Assembly: GCA_039707655.1 (NCBI GenBank)
Contig: CM077668.1
Location: 397,323,630 to 397,387,629 of the forward strand
Length of the DNA: 64,000 bases
Direction of reading: 5' to 3'
Source: Elymus sibiricus
Taxonomy: Eukaryota > Streptophyta > Magnoliopsida > Poales > Poaceae
Of this stretch, positions 1 through 11,203 are shown one piece after another. The notes under the pieces were generated by a model. That model was given only the letters and a program-made list of their open reading frames with translations, did not search any database and was not told the origin of the DNA. Position numbers and translations under genes: made by a program. Within the stretch, counting starts at the first letter, position 1; each line of letters starts with the position of its first letter.

Positions 1-414
1 GACAAGACAATTCCCGAGCTCTTCGCGATGCTGAAATCGGCGGAGGTAGAAATCAAGAAGGAGCATCAAGTGTTGATGGTTAACAAGACCACTAGTTTCA
101 AGAAAAAGGGCAAGGGAAAGAAGGGTAACTTCAAGAAGAACGGCAAGCAAGCTGCTGCTCCCACGAAGAAACCCAAAGTTGGACCCAAGCCTGAAACTGA
201 GTGCTTCTACTGCAAAGGAACTGGTCACTGGAAGCGGAACTGCCCCAAGTATTTGGCGGATAAGAAGGATGGCAAAGTGAACAAAGGTATATTTGATATA
301 CATGTTATTGATATGTACCTCACTAGTGCTCGTAGCAGCGTCTGGGTATTTGATACCGATTCAGTTGCTAATATTAGTAACTTGAAGCAGGAGCTGCAGA
401 GTAACGGAGACTAG
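1..414 (+). pseudogene. copia gag C-terminus and start of protease, degenerate
   Basis: The fragment shows a lysine-rich nucleocapsid segment and a perfect CX2CX4HX4C zinc knuckle (CFYCKGTGHWKRNC, bases 202-243) that would bind the element RNA during packaging. About 30 residues later comes the protease start, WVFDTDSVANISN (around 340-378). The family active site is normally DTG; here it reads DTD, so the catalytic triplet is damaged. The frame ends in a stop at 412-414, and the rest of the protease up to about 650 is full of stops. The fragment is cut on the left by the window edge. Confidence 0.85.
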
Positions 415-653
415 CTGAGGGCGAGGTGACGATATGTGTTGGAAGTGTCTCCAAGATTGATATGATCAATATCGACACGCTCGTAATACCTTCGGGATTA
501 GTATTAAACCTAAATAATGGTTATTTGGTGCTTGCGTTGAGCATAAAACATTATATCTGGATATTGTTTATTGCAAGACGGTTATTCATTTAAGTCAGAG
601 AATAATGGTTATTCTGTTTATATGAAAAATATCCCTCGTGATCATGCACCCTT

Positions 654-1700
654 GTGAATGGTTTATTCTTATTGAATCTCGATCGTAGTGATACACATAT
701 TCATAATATTGATGCCAAAAGATGCAAAGTTGATAATGATAGTGCAACATACTTGTGGCACTGCCGTTTAGGTCATATTAGTGTAAAGCGCATGAAGAAA
801 CTCCATGCTGATGGACTTTTGGAATCTCTTGATTACTAATCATTTGATACTTGCGAACCATGCCTCATGGGCAAGATGACTAAAACTCCGTTCTCCGGAA
901 CAATGGAGCGAGCTACTGATTTGTTGGAAATAATACATACCGATGTATGCGGTCCGATGAATGTTGAAGCACGCGGCGGGTATCGTTATTTTCTAACCTT
1001 CACAGATGATTTGAGTAGGTATGGGTATATCTACTTGATTAAACACAAGTCTGAAACATTTGAAAAGTTCAAAGAATTTCAGAGTGAAGTAGAGAATCAT
1101 CGTAACAAGAAAATAAAGTTTCTATGATCCGATCGCGGAGGCGAATATTTGAGTTACGAGTTTGGCCTTCATTTAAGAAAATGTGGAATTGTTTCACAAC
1201 TCACGCCACCTGGAACACCACAGCGTAATGGTGTGTCTGAACGACGTAACCGTACTTTATTGGATATGGTGCGTTCTATGATGCCTCTTACCGATTTGCC
1301 ACTATCGTTTTGGGGTTATGCATTAGAGACAGCTGCATTCACGTTAAATAGGGCACCGTCTAAATCTGTTGAGACGACACCGTATGAACTGTGGTTTGGC
1401 AAGAAACCTAAGCTGTCGTTTTTTAAAGTTTGGAGATGCGATGCTTATGTGAAAAAGCTTCAACCTGATAAGCTCGAACCCAAAGCGGAGAAGTGCGTCT
1501 TCATAGGATACCCTAAAGAAACAATTGGGTACACCTTCTACCACAGATCCGAAGGCAAGGTCTTTGTTGCCAAGAATGGGTCCTTTCTAGAGAAGGAGTT
1601 TCTCTCAAAAAAAGTGAGTGGGAGGAAAGTAGAACTTGATGAGGTAATTGTACCTTCTCTCGAATTGGAAAGTAGCTCATCAGAGAAAACCGTTCCCGTG
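654..1700 (+). pseudogene. copia GAG-pre-integrase and integrase, degenerate
   Basis: The zinc-binding HHCC region is visible (HCRLGHISVKRMKKLHADG, then CEPCLMGK), followed by the integrase core. The DDE residues can be placed: HTDVCGP, SDRGGEY and NGVSERRNRTLLD. All parts lie in one frame but are interrupted by stop codons at about 837-839 and 1125-1127. After the core comes the copia integrase C-terminal region with the KCVFIGYP motif near 1494-1517. The enzyme would have joined the cDNA to host DNA; this copy cannot make it as one chain. Confidence 0.9.
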
Positions 1701-3112
1701 ATGCCTACACCAATAAGAGAGGAAGATAATGGTGAAGATCATGAAACTTCAGATCAAGTTACTACTGAACCTCGTAGGTCGACCAGAGTACGTTCCGCAC
1801 CAGAGTGGTACGCTAATCCTGTTCTGGAAGTCATGTTGTTAGACAACGGCGAACCTACGAACTATGAAGAAGCTATGATGAGCCCAGATTCCGACAAATG
1901 GCTTGAGGCCATGAAATCTGAGATAGGATCCATGTATGAGAACAAAGTATGGACTTTGGTGGACTTGCCCGATGATCGGCAAGCCATTGAGAATAAATGG
2001 ATTTTTAAGAGGAAGACAAACGCTGATGGTAATATCATTGTCTACAAAGCTCAACTTGTTGCGAAAGGTTTTCGACAAGTTCAAGGGGTTGACTACGATG
2101 AGACTTTCTCACCCGTAGCGATGCTTAAGTCTGTCCGAATCATGTTAGCAATTGCCGCATTTTATGATCTGGCAAATGGATGTCAAAACTGCATTCCTTA
2201 ATGGTTTTCTCAAAGAAGAGTTGTATATGATGCAACCAGAAGGTTTTGTCGATCCTAAGGGTGCTAACAAAGTGTGCAAGCTCCAGCGATCCATCTATGG
2301 ACTGGTGCAAGCATCTCGGAGTTGGAATATACGCTTTGATGAGGTGATCAAAGCATATGGTTTTGTACAGACTTACGGTGAAGCCTGTATTTACAAGAAA
2401 GTGAGTGGGAGCTCTGTAGCATTTCTAATATTATATGTGGATGACATATTGTTGATTGGAAATGATATAGAATTTCTGGATGGCATAAAAGGATACTTGA
2501 ATGAAAGACCTCGGTGAAGCTGCTTATATATTGGGCATCAAGATCTATAGAGATAGATCAAGACGCTTGATAAGACTTTCAATGAGTACATACCTTGACA
2601 AGATTTTGAAGCAGTTCAAAATGGATCAGTCAAAGAAGGAGTTCTTGCCTGTATTGTAAGGTGTAAAGTTGAGTAAGACTCAAAGTTCGACCACGGCAGA
2701 AGATAGAGAGAGAATGAAAGTCATTCCCTATGCCTCAGCCATAGGTTCTATAATGTATGCCATGCTGTGTACCACACCTAATGTGTGCCTTGCCACATGT
2801 CTGGCAAAGGGGGTACAAGAGTGATCCAGGAGTGGATCACTGGACAACGGTCAAAATTATCCTTAGTAACTAAAGGACTAAGGAAATGTTTCTCGATTAT
2901 GGAGGTGATAAAGAGTTCGTCGTAAAGGGTTACGTCGATGCAAGCTTTGACACCAATCTGGATATCTCTGAGTAGCAAACCGGATATGTATAATGGCGCA
3001 GTCATTTGGAATAGCTCCAAGTAAAGCGTGATAGCAGCATCTACAGTATGACATAAGGAATTGCAAAGTACACATGGGTCTGAATATTGCAGACCCATTG
3101 ACTAAAATTCTC
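1700..3112 (+). pseudogene. copia reverse transcriptase and RNase H, degenerate
   Basis: Copia RT motifs are clear: WLEAMKSEIGSMYENKVWTL, NKWIFKRK, the [11 protein letters not shown] block and the catalytic [11 protein letters not shown] near 2433-2465. The frame changes near 2165-2180 and again near 2500, where [16 protein letters not shown] continues in a third frame. RNase H remnants follow (GYVDASFDTNLD near 2930-2965) with several stops. The part after about 2510 is poorly preserved. The gene order and motifs leave no doubt about identity, and the breaks show it is non-functional. Confidence 0.9.
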
Positions 3113-3141
3113 TCTCACGAGCAAAACATGATCACACCTTA

Positions 3142-3249
3142 GAACTCTTTGAGTGTTAATCACATGGTGATGTGAACTAGATTATTGACTCTAGTGAACT
3201 CTTGGGTGTTAATCACATGGCGATGTGAACTAGATTATTGACTCTAGTG
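3142..3249 (+). repeat. 54-bp tandem duplication before the copia polypurine tract
   Basis: The segment GAACTCTTTGAGTGTTAATC... at 3142-3195 is repeated at 3196-3249 with a few changes. Both copies contain GTGATGTGAACTAGATTATT or a near match. The duplicate ends just before the PPT. Confidence 0.85.
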
Positions 3250-3250
3250 C

Positions 3251-3261
3251 AAGTGGGAGAC
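3251..3261 (+). other. copia polypurine tract
   Basis: AAGTGGGAGAC directly precedes the 3' LTR start TGATGG. This is the plus-strand priming site expected at this place and agrees with BARE-type elements. Confidence 0.85.
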
Positions 3262-5028
3262 TGATGGAAATATGCCCTAGAGGCAATAATAAAGTTGTTA
3301 TTATTTTATATTTCCTTGTTCATGATAAAGTTTTATTATTCATGCTAGAATTGTATTGACCGGAAACTTAAATACATGTGTGAATACATAAACAAATACC
3401 GTGTCCCTAGTGAGCCTCTACTAGACTAGCTCATTGATCAAAGATGGTTAAGGTTTCCTAACCATAGACATGAGTTGTCATTTGATAATGAGATCACATC
3501 ATTAGGAGAATGATGTGATGGACAAGACCCATCTGTTAGCTTAGCATATGATCGTTCTGTTTATTGCTACTGCTTTCTTGAATGTCAAATACATGTTCCA
3601 CCGACCATGAGATCATGCACCTCCCGGATACCGGAGGAATACCTTGTGTGCTATCAAACGTCACAACGTAACTGGGTGATCATAAAGATGCTCTACAGGT
3701 ATCTCCGAAGGTGTCTGTTGAGTTGGCATGGATCGAGACTGGGATTTGTCACTCCGTGTTTCGGAGAGGTATCTCTGGGCCCTCTCGGTAATGCACATCA
3801 TAAGAAGCTTGCAAGCAAAGTGACTAAGGAGTTAGTTACGGGATGATGTATTACGGAACAAGTAAAGGTACTTGCCGGTAACGAGATTGAACTAGGTATG
3901 GAGATACCGACGATCGAATCTCGGGCAAGTAACATACCGACGGACAAAGGGAATTACGTATGTTGTCATTGCGGTTCGACCGATAAGATCTTCGTGGAAT
4001 ATGTAGGAACCAATATGGGCATCCAGGTTCCGCTATTGATTATTAACCGGAGAGGCGTCTCGGTCATGTCTACATCATTCCCGAACCCGTAGGGTCCGCA
4101 CGCTTAACGTTCGTTGACGATATAGTGTTATATGAGTTATGTGAATTGGTAACCGAATGTTGTTCGGAGTCCCGGAAGAGATCCCGGATATCACGAGGAG
4201 TCTCGGAATGGTCGAGAGGTAAAGATTTATATATGGGAAGTCATATTTTGGGTTCCGGAAAAAGGTGCAGTTTTTTTCGGTATTGTACCGGGAAGCTTCC
4301 AGAAGGTTCCAGAGGATTCCGTAGGGGTCCGAAAGTCCACAAGTGGGTCCACCACGTCCCAAGAGCTGGCATGAGCTAAGGGGAGGTGCCCTGGCCTTAT
4401 TGGGCCAGGCGCACCAAGTCCTCAAAAGCCCACGCAGCTAGGCAAGGAAAAAAGGAGAGTCCTAGTAGGAATAGGATTGGACTTTGGAGTCCAAGTCCAC
4501 GTGTGTACTATTCACATGGTACTGTTCACGTGGTACTATTCACGTGGTATTGTTCACGTGGCACTATTCCTTCTACTCCAAGCCCCTACACATATATAAA
4601 TAGAGGAGAGGGGGCGCCCCAAACAAGCCACAACATTGTCTTAGCCGTGTGCGGCGCCCCCCTCCACAGTTCCGTCCCTCGGTCATATTTTCGCAGTACT
4701 TGGGCGAAGCCCTGCGGAGATAGCATCACCATCACCGTCACCACGCCGTCGTGCTGCGGTAACTCATCCACTACCTCGCCGTCTTGCTGGATCAAGAAGT
4801 CGAGGACGTCACCGAGCTGAACGTGTGCTGAACGCGGAGGTGCCGTACGTTCGGTACTCGGTCGGTTGGATCGTGAAGTTGTTCGACGACATCAACCGCG
4901 TTGTTCTAACGCTTCCGCTTACGGTCTACAAGGGTATGTAGACATACTCCCCCTCTCGTAGCTATGCATCTCCACGGATAGATCTTGCGTGTGCGTAGAT
5001 TTTTTTTTCCATGCAACGTTCCCCAACA
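3262..5028 (+). repeat. 3' LTR of the copia element (BARE/Angela/WIS type)
   Basis: The 1767-bp LTR has the group's typical start and a TG...CA frame (TGATGGAAATATGCCC to CCCCAACA). The second base pair region reads TGATGG where I remember TGTTGG in the group. It contains a TATA box at 4593-4602 and direct repeats of TTCACGTGGTA at about 4510-4563. There is no partner LTR in the window. Confidence 0.9.
4593..4602 (+). promoter_or_regulatory. TATA box in copia LTR
   Basis: TATATAAATA followed by GAGGAGAGGG lies about 430 bp before the LTR end, where BARE-type LTRs have their promoter. Four close copies of TTCACGTGGTA-like sequence (with the CACGTG G-box core) lie just upstream at 4505-4566. 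Confidence 0.6.
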
Positions 5029-6084
5029 CTTTCCCCACCACATGATGCTTGCCAACAGGAGAATAGGTTGGAATAAGAAGTTGACTCAACAAAAATAAAT
5101 GACATGAAAGTAAATAGCATAAAAGTAAATAGAATGTCCCTTCGCAGAGGGAAGCAGAGATTTGCAGAGGTGCCAGAGCTCATAGCTTAAAACAGAGATG
5201 AATACATTTTGAGTGGTGTGCCTTTCCTGTCAACGTCACGACTAAGGTATTCAATATCTTCCATGCTAAACACATTATTGGCGGTTCCCATGTAGAAATG
5301 AAAAGTTTAACTCCCCCTCAACCATTCAAACACAAGCCATGGCTAGCCGAATTCACGAGTGTCCTCCAAACTTTCAACTTTCCAGGGGGAGCTTTTGTTT
5401 TTATTATATATTTTCTTTTTATTTAAGGGACCGGGCATCCCGATTACCAGCCTCTCTCGTGTAATGACAAGTGAATAAACACCCATCATGAGAATAACCC
5501 GCTTAACATGGAAGATACTGACCGCCCGTCGCTCCATGAGCGGTATGGGCACACAAAACAGATGATTATTTGAAGGTTTTAGAGATGGCACATGCAAATT
5601 TACTTGGAACGGCAGGATAAGACCGTATATAGGTAGGTATGGTGGACACTCATGGAAGAAACTTGGCTCAAGAATTTTGGATGCACAAGCAGTATTCCCG
5701 CTTAGTACAGAAATTTTGGCTAGCAAAAGATTCTAAACAAGCACCACATGTTCGAGGATCCATAACAATATAACTTCTATGCAAATATACCCAAACATAA
5801 CTCATTACGTTGTTTTCCTTGTCCAACTTCAACTAATTTTCTCAAGTTTGAAAATAATTAATGGGAATTCACAATCATAAAAGATGTCCAAGATAATATA
5901 TTTGTATGTGAAATTTCTCTTCCATATACTAATCATTCATGAATTGCTTGTATGACCAATATTATGATTGTCAAACTTCAATAGATTTTACTTTCTAAAC
6001 CCAATGTGAAACTACTACTAGGCATGAGACAAGCATATGAAGCACATATAATTTCAACTCTATGATATTCAATTCATTCAAGAA

Positions 6085-6164
6085 TTCACTCTTAGAATAT
6101 AAGTGAAGCACAAGAGTGAATGACAAACTACTCCAAAAGATATAAGTGCAGATCAATGAGTAGT
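6085..6164 (-). repeat. Two conserved-loop hairpins in element A
   Basis: Hairpin 6085-6120 has 9-bp arms (TTCACTCTT / AAGAGTGAA on the plus strand). Hairpin 6127-6164 has 7-bp arms (ACTACTC / GAGTAGT). Both enclose the loop core GATATAAGTG or AATATAAGTG found in the other Athila-like elements here. The arms differ between the two hairpins yet pair in both. Confidence 0.75.
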
Positions 6165-6239
6165 CAAACAATTAAGTAGCTATGTGAAGACTCTCTCCAA
6201 ATAAAGATTTCATATCCAAGTATTTTATTCAAACAGCAA

Positions 6240-7680
6240 AAAAATATAAAATGACACTCCAAGAATAGCACATCTCATGTGAACAAGTAAAAACTTAGGC
6301 TAACCGATAGGTGTTGATGAAGAAAGGTGGGACGCCTACCGGGGCATCCCCAAGCTTAGTTACTTGAGACTTCTTGGAAAGTTATCTTGGGGTGCCTAGG
6401 GAATCCCCAAGCTTGAGCTCTTGTGTCTCCTTAATTCCTCTCATATCATGGCTTCTCCTAAATCTTAAAAACTTCATCCACACAAAACTCAACAAGAACT
6501 CGTGAGATAAGTTAGTATAAATCAACTCAAAACCTTAACATTCTATACTGTAGCAAATCACTAAAATTATAATTAAACATTGCATACTAAATGCCTTTGC
6601 ATATTTAATACTCATATCCACAAATATAAACATTAAATAGGCAAACATATGCAAACAATGCAACTATAACCGAAATCTGTCTAAACAAAATAGTCTGTAA
6701 AGGGGGGATAAAAACTCATACTTCCCTAAATCCAAAAATTCTGAAAAATTACCACGTGACAGAGAACTCATGCATGCTTACTGTGTAAAAATTTCAGATT
6801 TTTATCATGTTCTGACAATTCACATAAATTCAGGACATAACAGAAAACTTTCTGTTTTCAAACAGCAACACATAAACTTGCAAACTGAGCATGGTAAAGG
6901 CTATACTTGACATTTTATTGAGATAAAAAGGTGCAAAAATGATTATTAATAACAGCAAGCAAAGAAAACTAAAATAAAATGACGCTCCAAGCAAAACTCA
7001 TATTATGTGACGAATAAAAATATAGCTCCAAGTGAGGTTACCGATAATGTTGAAGACGGAAGAGGGGATGCCTTCCGGGGCATCCCCAAGCTTGGACGCT
7101 TGAGTCTTCCTTGAATATTACCTTGGGGTGCATTGGGAATCAGCAAGCTTAGGGTCTTGCCGCTCCTTATTCTCCTCATATCATTATCTCACCCAAAACT
7201 TGAAAACTTCAATCACATAAAACTTAACGGAACTCCGTGAGAAGAGATAGGTTAGTATGAAAATAAATCATCCACTTAGGTACTGTCAATACAAGATTCA
7301 TAATTGTTCTCACATAATGCCTAATGTATTATATCATTTCCACAATTTATATTACTCAATATAAGCTATGGAAACACTAAAACAAGCAAACTATGCAATA
7401 AAAACAGAATCTGTCAAAAACAGAATAGCATGTAGTGAGCGAATTAAAAAGCATACTTCTTTACCTCCAAAATTCTGAAACATTAGGAAAACGTAAAAAA
7501 ATTGTAACCCAACATTGTGTAAAAATTTCAGAATTTTATCACGCTCCAGTACAGAACAGAAATTCCAGCACTGAACGCAAAAGTTTCTGTTTTTGCACAG
7601 AATCAAATCAACAAGTATCCACACTATCCCAAAGGCTTTACTTGGCACATTATTGAAAGAAAACATATAAAACATGATTA
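6240..7680 (-). repeat. Roughly 720-bp module present twice in element A
   Basis: The block from about 6240 to 6950 resembles that from about 6960 to 7680. Both contain, in order, a series like ATAAAATGACACTCC, a GC-rich hairpin with GGGGCATCCCCAAGCTT, a second GGGGTGC...TCCCCAAGCTT hairpin, ACTGTGTAAAAATTTCAGA and the TTTCTGTTTT segment. The other related elements carry the module once. Edges are approximate. Confidence 0.65.
7064..7087 (-). other. GC-rich hairpin in element A 3' region
   Basis: GGGGATGCC and GGCATCCCC form a perfect 9-bp stem with the loop TTCCGG. The 3' arm runs on into CCAAGCTT, so the element strand reads AAGCTTGGGGATGCC, the same string as the polypurine tract of related elements. 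Confidence 0.75.
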
Positions 7681-7767
7681 CTACAGTAGCTTAATCATGT
7701 GAACACACAAAAACAGAAGGTATAAGTATTGGGTTGTCTCCCAACAAGCGCTTTTCTTTAATGCCTT

Positions 7768-9789
7768 TTAGCTAGGCATGATGATTTTAATGATGCTCAC
7801 ATAAAAGGTGAAGAATTGAAACACAATAGGAGCATCATGAAACATATGGCAAGAACATTTAAGCCTAACCCACTTCCTATGCATAGGGATTTTGTGAGCA
7901 AATAATTTATGTGAGCAAGAATCAACTAGCATAGGAAGGCAAAACAAGTATAACTTCAAAACTTTCAACACACAGAGAGGAAACTTGATATTATTGCAAC
8001 ACCTACAAGCATATGATCCTTTCTCATAATAATTTTCTGTAGCATCATGAATGAATTCAACAATATAGCTATCACATAAAGCATTCTTTTCATGACCTAC
8101 AAGCATTGGATTTTTATTACTCTCCACATAAGCAAATTTATTCTCATTCATAATATTGGGAGTATCATATGAAACTTGGATACTATAAATTGTTTCCACA
8201 TTAAAAGAGTAATGTTCATTAAAAGGGTATTCATAATTATGAAAAGTTTTATAACAATAATCATCACTACTTTTTATAACATAAGTATCATCACAATAAT
8301 CATCATAAGTAGCAACTTTGTTCTCATCATAATCAATTGAAACCTCTTCCAAAGTTGTGGATTCAACATTAAATAAAGTCATGACCTCTCCAAATCCACT
8401 TTTATCATTATTATAAAATTGAACACCCTCCAAAATAGTGGGATAATTATTACCTAAAGTTGACACTCTTCCAAACCCACTTTCATTATTATTGCAATCA
8501 TCATAGATAGGAGGCATCCTATCATCACAATAAATTTGCTCATCAAAAGTAGGGGGAATAAAAAGATCATCCTCATTAAGCATAGCATCCCCAAGCTTAG
8601 GATAAACATTATTTGCAGCAAATAAATTCTCAAACATGTCATTCCAATCAAACATAGCATCCCCAAGCTTGGGGGTTTGCATATCATTAGCATAACCACT
8701 CTTATCATCAATAGTATGAATAGCACCAATAGTATAACAATTTATTATCATCATAATTTCCCAAGTTGGTGCCAAAAAGATTTTCAAGATTATAAGAAGT
8801 ATCGTTATCTTCCCAATCATAATCATCACAACAACCAATAGGCATAACAAAATCCTCATCAAGTGTATCATCTTACACAATTATTTTTGATTCATTCTCA
8901 TGAGGCACAACAATAATAGGAGCAACATTATTTGGGAGAGATACCTCTTTACCTCTACTTTTCCTTCTTTTCTTGTTCTTCACCACATTATGTGTGGGTT
9001 TATTTATTTTTTCCGAGCTTCGTATTGAAGAGATTGGTTGGATAGGAAGCTCCTCCTCATTACCCGTTTCATCATGAAAGAAAATAGGAGGGAAAGGGGG
9101 GATCTCCTTCCATTAGTATTTCTTTTATATTCTATTTGTTTTCCCGTCTTTCTATAGTTGGCTATATAAGCATTCTCATTGAAATTTACCACACAAAACA
9201 TATAGATTTCCTTTAGATTAGTTTCAATGTCGTCTGTGAGGATGAATACTTCAAACCAACTATTTTTATGTGTCAATTCTTCACACCCCAAAAATAAACA
9301 AAGCTCATTATAAAGTTCAAGGGTGATCAAGTTATTACAATATTTGGCCATGATTCGATCATGAAGAAGTATGCATTGAAAATTAAGATGACCAACCTTA
9401 TTGCAAAGTTCACAAGTAATGGGATGAAGAGAGCATAATTTCGTAACAAATTTATCTGTCACTTTAAGGTACAAATTGGTTTTATCGTGTTTATGCTTCT
9501 TACAAAATCTATCATCCCTATAAGGCATGTCTTCACAAATTTTATGCACTCCACAAAAATTGACATGCTTATAAGAAACCTTTTTATCATGACTAGTGCA
9601 ATCATCATTAGCATTTTGGATATTCAAAGAATTCATACTAACAATATTGCAATCATGCTTATCATTCAAAGATTTTATGCCATACATTTTATTGAATTCT
9701 TCTTCTAACACTTTGACACAATTTTTCGATCCATCATTTTCAAGAAAGATGTTATAGAGATGAAGCATTTGTGGCAACCTCAATTCCAT
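7768..9789 (-). pseudogene. ORF-X of element A: unknown acidic protein with zinc knuckle, frameshifted
   Basis: The reading starts at ATG 9789-9787, about 95 bp after the PBS, in the place of gag. A perfect CX2CX3GHX4C knuckle (CELCNKVGHLNFQC) lies at 9414-9373, which suggests nucleic-acid binding. The frame is lost near 9110 (stop at 9004) and returns to the first frame near 8730, with one stop near 8880; the middle part carries a basic stretch (KNKKRRKSRGK). The end matches ORF-X of B and F: SGFGRVSTLG, DKSGFGEVMTL, a YYEKG-like motif and MHRKWVRLKC. I do not recognise the protein as a known family. It is rich in Asp, Asn and Tyr. The breaks indicate it is dead here. Confidence 0.65.
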
Positions 9790-9884
9790 TTTTTTAGTTT
9801 TCTTTAATAAACCAAACTAGTGATAAAATAAGAAACTAAAATATTAAATTGCAAGATCTAAAGATATACCTTCAAGCACTCACC

Positions 9885-9902
9885 TCCCCGGCAACGGCGC
9901 CA
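9885..9902 (-). other. PBS of element A (tRNA-Asp)
   Basis: The minus strand reads TGGCGCCGTTGCCGGGGA, complementary to the 3' end of plant tRNA-Asp including CCA. It lies 13 bp inside the LTR end at 9916. This primer is typical of Athila-like elements and fixes the orientation. Confidence 0.9.
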
Positions 9903-9915
9903 GAAAAGAGCTTGA

Positions 9916-10974
9916 TGTCTACTACACAACTTTTATTCTTGTAGACGTTGTTGGGCCTCCAAGTGCAGAGTTTTGTAGGACAGTAGCAAATTTCCCTCAA
10001 GTGGATGACCTAAGGTTTATCAATCCGTGGGAGGCGTAGGATGAAGATGGTCTCTCTCAAACAACCCTGCAATCAAATACAAGAAATATCTTGTGTCCCC
10101 AACACACCCAATACAATGCTAAATTGTATAGGTGCACTAGTTCGGCGAAGAGATGGTGATACAAGTGTAGTATGGATAGTAGATATAGGCTTTTGTAATC
10201 TGAAAATATAAAAATAGCAAGGTAGCAAGTGATAAAACGGAGCACAAACGGTATTGCAATGCTTGAAAACAAGGCCTAGGGTTCATACTTTCACTAGTGC
10301 AATCTCTCAACAGTGCTAACATAATTGAGTCATATAACAATCCCTCAACGTGCGACAAAGAATCACTCCAAAGTTCCTATCAAGCGGAGAACATAATAAG
10401 AAATTGTTGTAGTGTGTGAAACCACCTCAAAGTTATCCTTTCCGATCAATCTATTGAGCCATCCCTATAAGTGTCACAAACAACCCTAGAGTTCGTACTA
10501 AAATAACACCATATGATGCGCATCAACCAACTCTAATGTCACCTAGATACTCCAATGTCACCACAAGTATCCGTGAGTTGATTATTCGATATGCATCAAA
10601 ACAACTTCAGATTCGTAATATTCAATCCACACAAAGAACTTCAAAGAGTACCCCAAAGTTTCTATCGGAGAAAAGAAGATGAAAACGTGCAATCAACCCC
10701 TATGCCTAGATTACCCCAAGGTCACGGGAATCCCCGAGTTGATCACCAAAACATACATCAAGTGACTCAATAGAATACCCCATTGTCACCACGGGTATCC
10801 ACATGCAAGACATACATCAAGTGTTCTCAAATCTGAAATATTCAATCCGACAATAACGAAACCTCAAAGGGAAAGACTCAATTCATCACAAGAAGATAGA
10901 GAGGGAAGAAAAACCATATGATCCAACTATATTAACAAAGCTCGCGGTACATCAAGATCGTGCCAAATCAAGAA

Positions 10975-11023
<49 letters not shown>

Positions 11024-11203
11024 AAACACATAGCTACTAGTACATACCCTCAGCCCCGAGGGTGAACTACTCCCTCCTCGTCATGGAGACCGTCGGGATG
11101 ATGAAGATAGCCTCCAGTGATGATTTCCCCCTCCGGCAGGGTGCCGGAAAAGGCCTCCAGATGGGATCTCTTCGGTACAGAGGCTTGCGGCGGCGGCGGC
11201 GGC
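9916..11203 (-). repeat. 5' LTR of element A, inner part
   Basis: The LTR end is TGTCTACTACACAAC on the plus strand. The sequence is cut at 11203, inside a GCGGCGGCGGC run, by element B. It continues at 42318. It holds a long AG microsatellite near its middle and no gene. Confidence 0.8.
10979..11021. repeat. (AG)n microsatellite
   Basis: An uninterrupted run of about 21 AG units lies in the LTR of element A. The corresponding place in F and G has only a short AGAGAGAG run. Confidence 0.95.

Larger units (their letters stand above)
1..5028 (+). mobile_element. Ty1/copia retrotransposon, BARE/Angela/WIS type, 5' part outside window
   Basis: The element enters the window inside gag and runs through protease, integrase, reverse transcriptase and RNase H remnants to a polypurine tract and a complete 3' LTR. 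The domain order integrase before reverse transcriptase is that of Ty1/copia. The LTR begins TGATGGAAATATGCCCTAG and ends CGTTCCCCAACA, which I recognise as the BARE/Angela/WIS group of Triticeae. The internal region has several stop codons and at least two frameshifts, so it is not active. It is inserted in the 3' non-coding part of element A, whose sequence starts at 5029; the expected TSD copy is CTTTC at 5029-5033, with its partner outside the window. Confidence 0.9.
5034..7767 (-). other. Element A 3' non-coding region
   Basis: No credible gene is present. The stretch is homologous to the 3' regions of B, F, G and C and holds the shared parts: the hairpin array (6085-6164), GC-rich hairpins (for example 7064-7087) and, just after the ORF, the TTGTTGGGAGACAACCCAA motif near 7735. 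A weakly coding-like segment at 5343-5726 has matches in B and C only and is open by chance or is a decayed relic. Confidence 0.7.
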
